Positions 27,068 to 36,534 of a stretch of 64,000 nt of DNA are shown here, piece after piece. Source of the DNA: Rhodanobacter denitrificans (GTDB lineage Bacteria > Pseudomonadota > Gammaproteobacteria > Xanthomonadales > Rhodanobacteraceae). The notes under the pieces are model-generated. The model did no database searches. It was given only the letters and a program-made list of their open reading frames with translations, and had not been told where the DNA came from. The translations under genes were made by a program, and so were the position numbers. How positions within the stretch are numbered: the first letter of the stretch is position 1; each line of letters starts with the position of its first letter. The stretch is taken from assembly GCF_000230695.2 (NCBI RefSeq), contig NC_020541.1:4161491-4225490 (forward strand), read 5' to 3'.

Positions 27068-28078
27068 ATGTCGGCAGCAACCATCAAAGATGTAGCGCGC
27101 GAGGCCGGGGTTTCGGTGGCCTCGGTGTCGCGTGCACTGAACGGCGGCCACGGGGTGACCGCCGAAACCAGCCGGCGCATCCATGAAGCCGCGCAACGCC
27201 TGCACTACGTGCCGCATGCCGCGGCACGCATGCTGATCACCCGCCGCACCAACACCGTCGGCGCACTGCTGCCGGACCTCTACGGCGAGTTCTTCTCCGA
27301 ACTGATCCGCGGCATCGACCTGGCCGCCCGCGCGCGCGGCCTGCACCTGCTGGTGTCCAGCTCGCACGACGACGCCGACGCCGCCGCCGTTGCGCTGCGC
27401 GCGATGCAGGGTCGCGTCGATGGCCTGCTGCTGATGTCGCCACACGCCGACGCCGACTTCCTGCGGCAGAACCTGCCGCACGATCTGCCCACCGTGCTGA
27501 TGAACACCCGGCCCGCCGGCAGCGACTACTGCGCGCTGTCGGTAGACAACGACGGCGGCGCCCGCCTGATGGTCGAGCACCTGCTGTCGCTGGGCCACCG
27601 GCGCATCGCCTTCATCCAGGGGCCGCCCGGCAACCGCGACGCCGGCGAGCGCGAGCACGGCTACCGCGAGGTGCTGGCCAGCCACACGCCGGGCAGCCCC
27701 GCGATCACCCTGGAAGGCGATTTCAGCGAGGAATCCGGCTACCGCGCCGGCCGGCAGGTGCTGGCGATGCGGCCGCGACCGGACGCCGTGTTCGCTGCCA
27801 ACGACATGATGGCGATCGGCTGCATGGCGGCGCTGCGCGAGGCCGGCATCTGCGTGCCGGAAGAGATCGCCATCGGCGGTTTCGACGACGTGCCGATGGC
27901 GCGTTACGTGACGCCTTCGCTGACCACCATCCAGGTGCACATCGCCGAGCTCGGCAGCCAGGCGATGGCGCTGCTGGGCGAGCAGATCGACCACCCCGGC
28001 AGCGTGCCCGCCGGCACCCGACGCCACGTCGGCGCCGAGCTGGTCGTGCGCGCCTCCAGCGGGGCGGCGATCGCGTAG
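27068..28078 (+). CDS. LacI-family transcriptional repressor
   Basis: 336 residues from ATG 27068. The HTH and hinge (ATIKDVAREAGVSVASVSRA, then ALNGGHGVTAETSRRIHEA) occupy residues 4-55 and a periplasmic-binding-protein-like effector domain follows, with VGALLPDLYGEFFSELIRGI, VDNDGGARLMVEHLLSLGHR and ECVAANDMMAIG in the form VFAANDMMAIGCMAAL. It should repress sugar-use genes and be released by an imported sugar. Three LacI-type sites in the region and the neighbouring transporter and hydrolases indicate a local regulon. Confidence 0.93.
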   Translation: MSAATIKDVAREAGVSVASVSRALNGGHGVTAETSRRIHEAAQRLHYVPHAAARMLITRRTNTVGALLPDLYGEFFSELIRGIDLAARARGLHLLVSSSHDDADAAAVALRAMQGRVDGLLLMSPHADADFLRQNLPHDLPTVLMNTRPAGSDYCALSVDNDGGARLMVEHLLSLGHRRIAFIQGPPGNRDAGEREHGYREVLASHTPGSPAITLEGDFSEESGYRAGRQVLAMRPRPDAVFAANDMMAIGCMAALREAGICVPEEIAIGGFDDVPMARYVTPSLTTIQVHIAELGSQAMALLGEQIDHPGSVPAGTRRHVGAELVVRASSGAAIA

Positions 28079-28246
28079 CGACACCGACAGTTTGACGACG
28101 CGGGATCGCGTCGGATGGAAGCGCCCGCGACAACCGGGCAGCTGGCGCGAAGGGATCGAGGGAATCTGCCGACGGGCAACACCCCAGCAACGCGGCAACA
28201 GAAAAGTCCGAACTACTTGCAACGACCTACGGGAGAGGATCAGCTC

Positions 28247-31057
28247 ATGGCCAACCAACGCACGCTACCCAGGCACATCTCACTGGCCCTCGCCGGCCTG
28301 CTGCTCACCACGCTCGCGCTGCCGGGCGTGCAGGCCCAGACCAGCACGGCGACCCTGCGCGGCCGCGTCAGCGCCGCACAGGGGCAGGTACCCACCGAGG
28401 TCGTCGCCACCAATGTCGCCACCGGCTTCGTCAGCAAGGCCAGGGTCAACGCCGACGGCAGCTATACCCTGGCCGGACTGGCGCCAGGCAGCTACACCAT
28501 CAGCTCCGGCGGCGCCAGCCGGACCGTCACCGTGCAGGTCGGCCAGTCGCTGAACCTGAACCTGGACGCCGCCGCCGCGCCAAGCACCGCCAGCGCCACC
28601 ACCCTGCAAAGCGTCACGGTGAACGCAGCCACGCTGGTCGAGACGCGCACCTCGGAGGTGGCCACCAACGTCACCCAGAAGCAGATCCAGACGCTGCCGC
28701 AGAACGAGCGCAACTTCCTCGACTTCGCCAAGCTGGTGCCGGGCGTGGTCACCTCGCGTGATCCCACCCAGAAAACCTTCTCCTCGGGTGGCCAATCGGC
28801 CGAGAATGTAAACGTTTTCATCGACGGCGCCAGCCTGAAGAACAACGTGCTCAAGGGCGGCATCGCCGGGCAGGATTCCACCCGCGGCAACCCGTTCTCG
28901 CAGGAGGCGGTGCAGGAATTCCGCGTGCTGACCAACAACTACAAGGCCGAGTACGAGCAGGCCGGCACCGCGATCATCACCGCGGTCACCAAGTCGGGCA
29001 CCAACGAGTTCCACGGCTCGCTGTACGACTACTACCAGAACCAGGGGATGATCGCGCAGAACTCGTTCGACAAGAAAAACCACGTCAAGAAGCCCGACTA
29101 CAAGCGCGAGCAGCGCGGCTTCACGCTGGGCGGCCCGATCATCAAGGACGTGGCGCAGTTCTTCATCAACTACGAGGAGCGCAAGGACACCGCCAACAAC
29201 ACGGTGCAGATCAACGACCCGCGCTTCGCCCAGTACAACGGCACCTTCTCGGCGCCGTTCAACGAGAAGGCCTTCTTCGGCAAGTTGAGCTGGCAACCGA
29301 ACCACGACAACAACGTCGACCTCAGCCTGACCACCCGCCGCGACAGCGAGCAGCTCGGCTTCGGCGGCACCACCGCCTACAGCGCGCGCAGCAACCGCAA
29401 GAACAACGTCGACGACCTGCTGGTGAAGTGGCAGTCGCGCGGCGACAGCTGGATCAACGACCTGCTGCTCGATGCCGGCATGGCGAAGTGGCACCCGACC
29501 TCGGCCGAGTCCGGCTCGGTGCGCCGCATCTACGACCCGGGCATCGCGGTGATCGGCAGTGGCAGCGACCTGCAGGACAAGGGCCAGGACCAGCGCACCC
29601 TGCGCGACGACTTCACCTGGTTCGGCCTGCCCGACCACACCATCAAGGCGGGCATCAAGTACGCCGCCTACGGCATCACGCTGGAACAGAACAGCGCCAC
29701 CGTGCCCACCTACTACTTCCAGGAAGGCGCGGCCTTCCCCGGCGGCTTCAACTCGCCGTACAAGGCGGTGTACTCGCCCACCGGCGCCAGCGCGAACCTG
29801 CACACCAACCAGCTCGGCCTGTACGTGCAGGACGACTGGGATGTCACCGAGCGCCTGCAGCTGAACCTGGGCCTGCGCTGGGACTACGAGACCAATGCGC
29901 TGAACAAGGACTACGTGACGCCGGCGGTGCAGATCCCCACGCTGGAATACCTGGGCCTGCAGGACTACATCAGCACCGGCCACAACCGCGACGGCTACAA
30001 GGGTGCGATCCAGCCGCGGCTGGGCTTCTCGCTGGACGTCAGCAAGGACGGCGACCAGAGCACCACCATCTTCGGCGGTGCCGGCCGCTACTACGACCGC
30101 ACGCCGTTCGACTGGATCAGCCAGGAGGAACTGCACTCGCTGGTGCCGAACTACACCTTCCTGTTCAGTCCGGGCGGTGTCACCCCCGGCACCATCGCGT
30201 GGGATCCGAGCTACGTCACCCCGGCCGGCCTCAACAGCCTGCTGGCCTCCGGCCAGGCCGGCTTCAGTTCCGAGATCGACGTGGTCAACAACCACACGAA
30301 GCCGCCGCACACCGACCAGTTCAGCCTGGGCGTGCGCCAGCTGATGGGCGACTGGACCGCGTCGCTGACGCTGGCCCGCGTGCTCGGCTACGACCAGTTC
30401 ACCTGGGTGTGGAACCGCCTGCCGGAGCCGGGCTTCGTGCTCAACCAGATGCCGGGAAGCCCGTATGGCGTGGTGCTGCACAACACCGACAAGAAGACCC
30501 AATCCAGCAGTGTGCTGATCAGCATCGACAAGCCGTACACCGAGGCCTCCGGCTGGGGCGTGGGGCTGGCCTATACCTATCAGCGCGCGCGCCAGCAAGG
30601 CAACGACAACTACTCGCTGGACTACGTCGATCCGGCCGGCTACCCCGCCGGCCACGTCGGCGAGAAGCAGCACCTGGTGCTGAACGGCATCGTGCGCGGA
30701 CCGTGGGACACCCGCCTGACCGGCATCTTCACCTACGGCTCCGGCCTGCCCTACGACTACTTCGCCAACGTGCCGGGCTGCGACTACAACTGCATCTTCT
30801 TCCACAACGGCAAGTACGGGCAGAAGTACCTCAACCTCGACCTGTCGATCGCCAAGGAATTCCGCTGGGGCGAGAGCCAGGCGCTGGAGCTGCGCTTCGA
30901 CGTGATGAACGTATTCAACCGCGACGTCGACAACGGCTATATCAACAACCAGTACAACTGGGGCACCACCAACCCGAACCCCGACTTCGGCCGCGCCACC
31001 AGCGCCGACCCGAACCAGACCCGCCGCTTCCAGATCGGCGCGCGCTACACGTTCTGA
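28247..31057 (+). CDS. TonB-dependent outer-membrane receptor with N-terminal carboxypeptidase-regulatory-like domain
   Basis: 936 residues from ATG 28247 (GGGAGAGG at about 28230). A signal peptide (about residues 1-33) is followed by a CarboxypepD_reg/Ig-like domain (TATLRGRVSAAQGQVPTEVV to about 110), a plug domain (KQIQTLPQNERNFLDFAKLV, later AGTAIITAVTKSGTNEFHGS) and a beta barrel that ends in RRFQIGARYTF with terminal Phe. It resembles Oar/SusC-like receptors of Xanthomonadales that import oligosaccharides. Its place between lacI and the glucanase-ABC genes makes a glucan oligosaccharide the likely ligand. Confidence 0.9.
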   Translation: MANQRTLPRHISLALAGLLLTTLALPGVQAQTSTATLRGRVSAAQGQVPTEVVATNVATGFVSKARVNADGSYTLAGLAPGSYTISSGGASRTVTVQVGQSLNLNLDAAAAPSTASATTLQSVTVNAATLVETRTSEVATNVTQKQIQTLPQNERNFLDFAKLVPGVVTSRDPTQKTFSSGGQSAENVNVFIDGASLKNNVLKGGIAGQDSTRGNPFSQEAVQEFRVLTNNYKAEYEQAGTAIITAVTKSGTNEFHGSLYDYYQNQGMIAQNSFDKKNHVKKPDYKREQRGFTLGGPIIKDVAQFFINYEERKDTANNTVQINDPRFAQYNGTFSAPFNEKAFFGKLSWQPNHDNNVDLSLTTRRDSEQLGFGGTTAYSARSNRKNNVDDLLVKWQSRGDSWINDLLLDAGMAKWHPTSAESGSVRRIYDPGIAVIGSGSDLQDKGQDQRTLRDDFTWFGLPDHTIKAGIKYAAYGITLEQNSATVPTYYFQEGAAFPGGFNSPYKAVYSPTGASANLHTNQLGLYVQDDWDVTERLQLNLGLRWDYETNALNKDYVTPAVQIPTLEYLGLQDYISTGHNRDGYKGAIQPRLGFSLDVSKDGDQSTTIFGGAGRYYDRTPFDWISQEELHSLVPNYTFLFSPGGVTPGTIAWDPSYVTPAGLNSLLASGQAGFSSEIDVVNNHTKPPHTDQFSLGVRQLMGDWTASLTLARVLGYDQFTWVWNRLPEPGFVLNQMPGSPYGVVLHNTDKKTQSSSVLISIDKPYTEASGWGVGLAYTYQRARQQGNDNYSLDYVDPAGYPAGHVGEKQHLVLNGIVRGPWDTRLTGIFTYGSGLPYDYFANVPGCDYNCIFFHNGKYGQKYLNLDLSIAKEFRWGESQALELRFDVMNVFNRDVDNGYINNQYNWGTTNPNPDFGRATSADPNQTRRFQIGARYTF
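28806..28821. promoter_or_regulatory. LacI-type operator sequence inside the TonB receptor gene
   Basis: ATGTAAACGTTTTCAT matches the LacI-family pattern at seven of eight half-site positions. It encodes NVNVF of the plug domain using GTA and GTT, codons that are rare in this GC-rich gene. It lies about 560 bp after the start codon, so it could act as a roadblock or auxiliary operator. Confidence 0.5.
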
Positions 31058-31189
31058 TCCAGCCGCGGCAGCCGGCATCGCCGCTTCGCCCGTCCGCCCG
31101 CAGACTGCGGGCGGACGTTTGAACGGCCCCGTGAATCCGTGTGAAGCTGCGGGTCCGCTGGGCTGCAAATGCAACCTACGGCAGACCCC

Positions 31190-32653
31190 ATGACGCTTTT
31201 CCCACGGCCAAGGCGGCTGTTATCGCTACTGCTCGGTTTCGCCCTGATCCTCGCGGCCCCGGCCAGCCCGGCCTGGCAGGCGCAGCCCGCCGCCGTCACC
31301 CAGGCCCGCGCGCCGGTCGTGCCGGCGCTGGTCGACGATCTCGAACAGCGCAGCTTCCGTTTCTTCTGGGACAGCGCAAACCCGGCCAACGGGTTGGTCC
31401 CCGATCACTATCCCGGCGAGTCGTTTTCCAGCATCGCCGCGGTTGGCTTCGGCCTGACCGCCTACGGCGTCGGCGTGGAGCGCGGCTACATCAGCCGCGC
31501 GCAGGCGATCGAACGCACCCTGGCCACGCTGCGCTTCTTCGACACCGCGCCGCAGAACGCGAGCGAGGACGAGGCCAGCGGCTACCGCGGCTTCTTCTAC
31601 CACTTCCTCGACATGCGCAGCGGCAAGCGCTACGCGCGCTGGACCGAGTTGTCCACGGTGGACACCACCCTGCTGCTCGGCGGCGTGCTGTTCGCGCAGT
31701 CGTACTACGACCGCGACACGCCGGCCGAACGCACGATCCGCGTGCTGGCCGACCGCATCTACCGCCGCGTCGACTGGCGCTGGGCGCAGGCGCGCCCGCC
31801 ACTGATCAGCATGGGCTGGACACCCGGCGGCCGCTTCATCCCGAGCGACTGGGAGGGCTACAACGAGGCCATGCTGCTGTACGTGCTGGCGCTGGGCTCG
31901 CCCACCCACCCGGTCGACGGCGACGCCTGGCGCGCATGGACCCGCACCTACGACCGCCACTGGGGCAGGTTCGAAGGCCAGCAGCTGCTGAACTTCGGCC
32001 CGCTGTTCGGCCACCAGTACAGCCATGCGTGGATCGACTTCCGCGGCATCCGCGACGCCTGGAGCCGCGCGCACGACCTGGACTACTTCGAGAACAGCCG
32101 CCGCGCGGTGATCGCCCAGCGCAACTACGCCATCGCCAACCCAGGCCGCTGGAGCGGCTACGGCCCGAACGTGTGGGGGCTGACCGCCAGCAACGGCCCC
32201 GGCGGCTTCGTGGTGGAAGGCCACGGCCGGCGCGAGGCGTTCCACGGCTACACCGCGCGCGGCGCCGGACTCGGCTACCTGGTCGACGACGGCACCATCG
32301 CGCCGACCGCCGCCGCCGGCTCGATCGCGTTCGCGCCGGAGCTGGTGATCCCGGCGCTGGAAGAAATGAAGCGCCGCTACGGCAAGGCCATCTACGGCGA
32401 GTACGGCTTCGTCGACGCGTTCAACCCCAGCTTCCACGTGCAGACTCCACTGCGTACCGGCAAACTGCTGCCGATGGGCTGGGTCGACACGGTGTACCTG
32501 GGCATCGATCAGGGTCCGATCGTGTTGATGATCGAGAACTGGCGCAGCGACTTCGTGTGGAACGTGATGAAGAAGAATCCGTACATCCGCCGGGGACTCC
32601 AACGCGCCGGCTTCGCCGGCGGCTGGCTGGACGCGGGGGCCGCGGAAAAATGA
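31190..32653 (+). CDS. GH144/glycoamylase-family glucan hydrolase, exported
   Basis: 487 residues from ATG 31190, chosen because MTLFPRPRRLLSLLLGFALI and following residues are a Sec signal peptide; ATG 31169 is possible. Glycoamylase-family features are LEQRSFRFFWDSANPANGLV, SIAAVGFGLTAYGVGVERGY, GFFYHFLDMRSGKR, TELSTVDTTLLLGG and SDWEGYNEAMLLYVLALGSP. GH144 members are endo-beta-1,2-glucanases, while others in the Pfam family are uncharacterised, so linkage is inferred. It probably acts in the periplasm, feeding the binding protein encoded next, with which it overlaps by four bases. Confidence 0.82.
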   Translation: MTLFPRPRRLLSLLLGFALILAAPASPAWQAQPAAVTQARAPVVPALVDDLEQRSFRFFWDSANPANGLVPDHYPGESFSSIAAVGFGLTAYGVGVERGYISRAQAIERTLATLRFFDTAPQNASEDEASGYRGFFYHFLDMRSGKRYARWTELSTVDTTLLLGGVLFAQSYYDRDTPAERTIRVLADRIYRRVDWRWAQARPPLISMGWTPGGRFIPSDWEGYNEAMLLYVLALGSPTHPVDGDAWRAWTRTYDRHWGRFEGQQLLNFGPLFGHQYSHAWIDFRGIRDAWSRAHDLDYFENSRRAVIAQRNYAIANPGRWSGYGPNVWGLTASNGPGGFVVEGHGRREAFHGYTARGAGLGYLVDDGTIAPTAAAGSIAFAPELVIPALEEMKRRYGKAIYGEYGFVDAFNPSFHVQTPLRTGKLLPMGWVDTVYLGIDQGPIVLMIENWRSDFVWNVMKKNPYIRRGLQRAGFAGGWLDAGAAEK

Positions 32654-33951
32654 AACCGGGCGGGCGCCCGCGGCGGCCGTGGCGCGGTCGGTGGCTGGCC
32701 GCGATCGCCGCGGGCAGCGTGCTGCTGGGCGGCTGTTCACCGGCACCGGCGGGACACGAACTCACCTTCTGGACCATCGGCCGCGAGGGCGAGGCGATCG
32801 CCCAGCTGCTGCCGGCGTTCGAGCGCGCGCACCCGGGCATCACGGTGAAAGTGCAGCAGCTGCCGCTGACCGCGGCGCACCAGAAGCTGCTCACCGCGTT
32901 CGCCGGCAACTCCACGCCGGACCTCAGCCAGCTCGGCAACACCTGGCTGCCCGAGCTGGCCGCGCTGCAGGCACTGGAACCGCTGCAGGCACGCGTGGAC
33001 GCCTCGGCTGTGGTGCAACCGCGCGACTACTTCGCCAGCATCTGGGCCACCAACGTGATCGACGGCACCTTGTACGGTGTGCCGTGGTACGTCGACACGC
33101 GGCTGCTGTTCTACCGCAAGGATCTGCTTGCGGCCGCCGGCTTCGCCGCGCCGCCGCGCAACTGGGCCGAGTGGCGGCGCCAGCTCGCCGCGCTGAGCGA
33201 GCCGGCGCGGCACCGCTACGGCATCCTGCTGCCGACCAACGAGTACGAGCAGCTGATGTCGCTGGCGCTGCAGCAGAGTGAACCGCTGCTGCGCGACGGC
33301 GGCCGCTACGGCAACTTCGAGAGCGCCGGCTTCAAGCGCGCGCTGAGCTTCTACGTCGACACGTTCAAGCTGCAGCAGGCGCCGGCGATCACCAACGTGG
33401 AGGCCGGCAACCCGTGGACGGAATTCGGCCGCGGCGTGTACGCGTTCTACCTGTCCGGGCCGTGGAACCTCGGCGAATTCCGCTCGCGCCTCCCGGCATC
33501 GCAGCAGGACGACTGGGCCACCGCGCCGCTGCCCGGCCCCGACGGCGCCGGCATCGGTGTGGCCGGCGGCTCCAGCCTGGTGATCTTCCGCGCCTCGAAG
33601 CACAAGGACGCCGCCTGGCAGCTGATCGAGTACCTGTCGCAGCCGGCGGTGCAGCAGCGCTTCTACGAGCTGCTCGGCGACCTGCCGCCGCGGCGCAGCT
33701 CGTGGGAGGACCGTGCGCTGCGCGACGATCCGAAACTGCGCGCGTTCCGCGAGCAGCTGGAACAGGTGCGGCCAGCCCCGCCGGTGCCGGAGTGGGAGCG
33801 CATCGCCAACGAGATGCAGCTGGTCGCCGCCGAGGCGATCGCCGGCCGGCTGAGCATCGACCAGGCCGCGGCCGAGATCGATCGGCGCACCGACGCGATC
33901 CTGGCCAAGCGCCGCTGGGTGCTCGACCACGCACGCGAGCGCACGCCGTGA
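32650..33951 (+). CDS. Sugar ABC transporter solute-binding lipoprotein
   Basis: 433 residues from ATG 32650, overlapping the preceding stop. RWLAAIAAGSVLLGGC is a lipoprotein signal with Cys at about residue 31. The MalE/UgpB-like fold shows ELTFWTIGREGEAIAQLLPA, FAGNSTPDLSQLGNTWLPEL, GVPWYVDTRLLFYRKDLLAA and GIGVAGGSSLVIFRASKHKD. It captures sugar in the periplasm and delivers it to the permeases encoded next. Stop and next start overlap (GTGA at 33948-33951). Confidence 0.92.
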   Translation: MKPGGRPRRPWRGRWLAAIAAGSVLLGGCSPAPAGHELTFWTIGREGEAIAQLLPAFERAHPGITVKVQQLPLTAAHQKLLTAFAGNSTPDLSQLGNTWLPELAALQALEPLQARVDASAVVQPRDYFASIWATNVIDGTLYGVPWYVDTRLLFYRKDLLAAAGFAAPPRNWAEWRRQLAALSEPARHRYGILLPTNEYEQLMSLALQQSEPLLRDGGRYGNFESAGFKRALSFYVDTFKLQQAPAITNVEAGNPWTEFGRGVYAFYLSGPWNLGEFRSRLPASQQDDWATAPLPGPDGAGIGVAGGSSLVIFRASKHKDAAWQLIEYLSQPAVQQRFYELLGDLPPRRSSWEDRALRDDPKLRAFREQLEQVRPAPPVPEWERIANEMQLVAAEAIAGRLSIDQAAAEIDRRTDAILAKRRWVLDHARERTP

Positions 33952-34841
33952 AGCCGCCGCGCAGCGCCTGGCTGTTCCTCGCCCCGGCACTGGTCGTGCT
34001 GGGCGTGTTTTTCCTGCTGCCGGTGCTGGCCGCGCTGGTGCTCAGCCTCACCGACTACGACCTCTACGCGCTGGCCGACCTGCGCAACCTGCGCTTCGTG
34101 GGCTTCGGCAACTACTGGGCGCTGCTGCAGCGGCCGCTGTTCTGGTCGGCGCTGGGCCACACCGTGTATTTCGTGGCGGTGGGCGTGCCGCTGTCGATGG
34201 GCGCCTCGCTGGGTGCGGCGCTGCTGCTGAACTCGCCGCTGGCGCGCTGCAAGGCGCTGTTCCGCACCGCGCTGTTCGCCCCGGTGGTGACCACGGTGGT
34301 GGCGGTGGCGGTGATCTGGCGCTACCTGTTCAACACCAGGTACGGCATGGCGAACCATCTGCTGGACCTGCTCGGCATCCACCCGATCGACTGGCTGGGC
34401 GATCCGCACTGGGCGATGCCGACCATCATCGCGTTCGCGGTGTGGAAGAACTTCGGCTACAACATGATCATCTTCCTGGCCGGGCTGCAGGCGATCCCGC
34501 CGGAGCTGTACGAAGCCGCGCGCATCGACGGCGCATCAAGCTGGCGGCAGTTCCGCCACATCACCCTGCCGATGCTGAAACCGACCCTGCTGATGGTGGC
34601 GATCCTTACCGTGTCGGGCTACTTCCAGCTGTTCGCCGAGCCCTACGTGATGACCGAGGGCGGCCCGCTGCAGAGCACGGTGAGCGTGCTGTACCTGATG
34701 TACGACGACGGCTTCAAGTGGTGGAACCTCGGCTCCGCCTCGGCGGTGGCGTTCCTGCTGTTCCTGCTCATGTTCGCGGCGACCGTGCTGATGCTGAAAC
34801 TGTCGCGACGCGGCGAGCATCCTGATGGAGGGCCGGCATGA
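33948..34841 (+). CDS. Sugar ABC transporter permease (MalF/UgpA type)
   Basis: 297 residues from GTG 33948, which overlaps the binding-protein stop. Six membrane segments are visible, beginning with AWLFLAPALVVLGVFFLLPV. The EAA loop for the ATPase is ELYEAARIDGASSWRQFRHI, followed by TLPMLKPTLL. No extended N-terminal periplasmic region of the enterobacterial MalF type is present, which fits the UgpA-like subgroup. It pairs with the downstream permease and presumably with the MalK-type ATPase encoded at 22824-23915. Confidence 0.92.
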   Translation: MKPPRSAWLFLAPALVVLGVFFLLPVLAALVLSLTDYDLYALADLRNLRFVGFGNYWALLQRPLFWSALGHTVYFVAVGVPLSMGASLGAALLLNSPLARCKALFRTALFAPVVTTVVAVAVIWRYLFNTRYGMANHLLDLLGIHPIDWLGDPHWAMPTIIAFAVWKNFGYNMIIFLAGLQAIPPELYEAARIDGASSWRQFRHITLPMLKPTLLMVAILTVSGYFQLFAEPYVMTEGGPLQSTVSVLYLMYDDGFKWWNLGSASAVAFLLFLLMFAATVLMLKLSRRGEHPDGGPA

Positions 34842-35659
34842 GTCCGCGACTGATGAAGGCGATCATCAACGGCCTGCTGATCGGCGGCGCGGTGGTCGCG
34901 CTGTTCCCGCTGCTGTGGATGCTGTCGGTGTCGTTCATGGTGCCGGGCGAGGCCAGCGCGCTGCCGCCGCCGCTGCTGCCGGCGCATGCCACGCTCGGCA
35001 ACTACCGCGAGCTGTTCGTGCGCGCCGGCATGGGCCGCTACCTGCTCAACAGCGTGCTGGTGGCCGGTGCGGTCACCGCACTGTCGCTGGTCTTCAACCT
35101 GATGGCCGGCTACGCCTTCGCCAAGCTGCGCTTCGCCGGGCGCGAACGATTGTTCCGCGCGCTGCTCGGCGCGCTGGTGATCCCGGCGCAGGTGGCGATG
35201 CTGCCGCTGTTCCTGCTGCTGAAATACATGGGCCTGGTCAACAGCTACGCCGGCGTGGTGGCGCCGGCGCTGGCCAGCGTGTTCGGCATCTTCCTGGTGC
35301 GCCAGTACGCGCGCGGCATCCCCGACGAACTGCTGGAGGCCGCGCGCATCGACGGCGCCGGCGAGTGGCACATTTTCACGCGGATCGTGCTGCCGCTCTT
35401 GAAGCCGATCATCGTGACGCTGGCGATCTTCACTTTTCTCGCCGCCTGGAACGACTTCATGTGGCCGCTGATCGCGCTGACCGGGCAGGAGCACTACACG
35501 CTGCCGATCGGGCTGGCCTCGCTGGCGCGCGAGCACGCGCAGGACAGCGAGCTGATGATGGCCGGCTCGGTGGTCACCGTGCTGCCGGTGCTGGCGCTGT
35601 TCCTGTCGCTGCAGCGCTACTACCTCGAAGGGTTGCTGCTCGGCAGCGTGAAGGGCTGA
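34838..35659 (+). CDS. Sugar ABC transporter permease (MalG/UgpE type)
   Basis: 273 residues from ATG 34838, overlapping the upstream stop (ATGA). Six membrane segments, the first about residues 10-32, and the EAA loop LLEAARIDGAGEWHIFTRIV followed by LPLLKPI. The sequence AWNDFMWPLIALTGQEHYTL and TLPIGLASL is typical of MalG-like subunits. It ends the operon of hydrolase, binding protein and two permeases; no ATPase gene follows. Confidence 0.92.
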   Translation: MSPRLMKAIINGLLIGGAVVALFPLLWMLSVSFMVPGEASALPPPLLPAHATLGNYRELFVRAGMGRYLLNSVLVAGAVTALSLVFNLMAGYAFAKLRFAGRERLFRALLGALVIPAQVAMLPLFLLLKYMGLVNSYAGVVAPALASVFGIFLVRQYARGIPDELLEAARIDGAGEWHIFTRIVLPLLKPIIVTLAIFTFLAAWNDFMWPLIALTGQEHYTLPIGLASLAREHAQDSELMMAGSVVTVLPVLALFLSLQRYYLEGLLLGSVKG

Positions 35660-35687
35660 GCGCGCTCCGGCGCGAGCGCGCGCTCCT
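35658..35687. repeat. REP-like palindrome
   Basis: GAGCGCGCTCCGGCGCGAGC and the next bases form a GC-rich hairpin immediately after the permease stop. Its GGAGCGCGC blocks match the dispersed repeat family seen at 11798, and it may act as a terminator for the ABC operon. Confidence 0.45.
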
Positions 35688-35700
35688 CGCGTGGCCTTGC

Positions 35701-36534
35701 CTAGAACTTCCCGGCGCGGAAGTCGGCGATCGCCTGGTGGATCTGCTCGGGCGTGTTCATCACGAACGGCCCGTAGCGCGCCACGGTTTCATTCAGCGGC
35801 CGGCCGGCGACCACCAGCAGGCGCGATGACTGGTCGCCGCCGACCAGTTGCAGCTGGCTGCCTTCGGACAGCACGCCCAGCTCGCTGCGACGCAACTGCT
35901 CGCCGCCGACCAGGGCCGATTCGCCTTCGAACACGTAGGCGAAGCCGTGATGGCCGGTCGGCAGCTCCAGCGTGAATTGCGCGCCCGCTTGCAGGGCCAC
36001 GTCCAGATAGATCGGCGCGGTGACGATGCCCTCGACCGGGCCGGTGGCGCCGGCCAGCTCGCCGGCGATCACCTTCACTTCGACGCCGTCGGCCGGACGC
36101 ACGACCGGAATGCGCTCCGGGCCAATGTCCTGGTAGCGCGGCGCGGTCATCTTGTCCTTCGCCGGCAGGTTCACCCATAACTGGAAGCCCCACATCAGAC
36201 CGTTCTCCTGCTGCGGCATCTCCGAGTGCAGGATGCCGCGGCCGGCGGTCATCCACTGCACGCTGCCGGCCACCAGGTCGCCGCGGTTGCCGTGGTTGTC
36301 GCCGTGCTGCATGTGGCCGGCCAGCATGTAGGTGACCGTCTCGAAGCCGCGATGCGGGTGCTCGGGGAAGCCGGCGATGTAGTCGTCGGCGCTGTCGGAG
36401 TGGAACTCGTCCAGCAGTAGGAACGGGTCGAGCATGTCCAGCGCGGGCTGGCCGATGATGCGCTTGAGCTTCACGCCAGCGCCGTCGGACGTGTCCATGC
36501 CGCGGAAGCGGCGGGTGATGTGGCGATCGCTCAT
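35701..36534 (-). CDS. Pirin-family protein
   Basis: 277 residues from ATG 36534 with GGAGC before it; further ATGs upstream at 36558 and 36594 lack family similarity. The N-terminal pirin cupin carries FPEHPHRGFETVTYMLAGHM, then QHGDNHGNRGDLVAGSVQWM and AGRGILHSEMPQ, with the metal-binding His residues intact (HPHRG, HSE). The C-terminal cupin-like domain is also complete. Some pirins have quercetinase activity and others are regulators; the role here is open. Single gene. Confidence 0.92.
   Translation of the reverse strand: MSDRHITRRFRGMDTSDGAGVKLKRIIGQPALDMLDPFLLLDEFHSDSADDYIAGFPEHPHRGFETVTYMLAGHMQHGDNHGNRGDLVAGSVQWMTAGRGILHSEMPQQENGLMWGFQLWVNLPAKDKMTAPRYQDIGPERIPVVRPADGVEVKVIAGELAGATGPVEGIVTAPIYLDVALQAGAQFTLELPTGHHGFAYVFEGESALVGGEQLRRSELGVLSEGSQLQLVGGDQSSRLLVVAGRPLNETVARYGPFVMNTPEQIHQAIADFRAGKF

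Noticed and set aside
28280-31174. Open frame of over 900 codons opposite the TonB receptor
   Set aside because: Same shadow-frame composition, while the plus strand encodes a clear receptor with signal peptide and terminal Phe.
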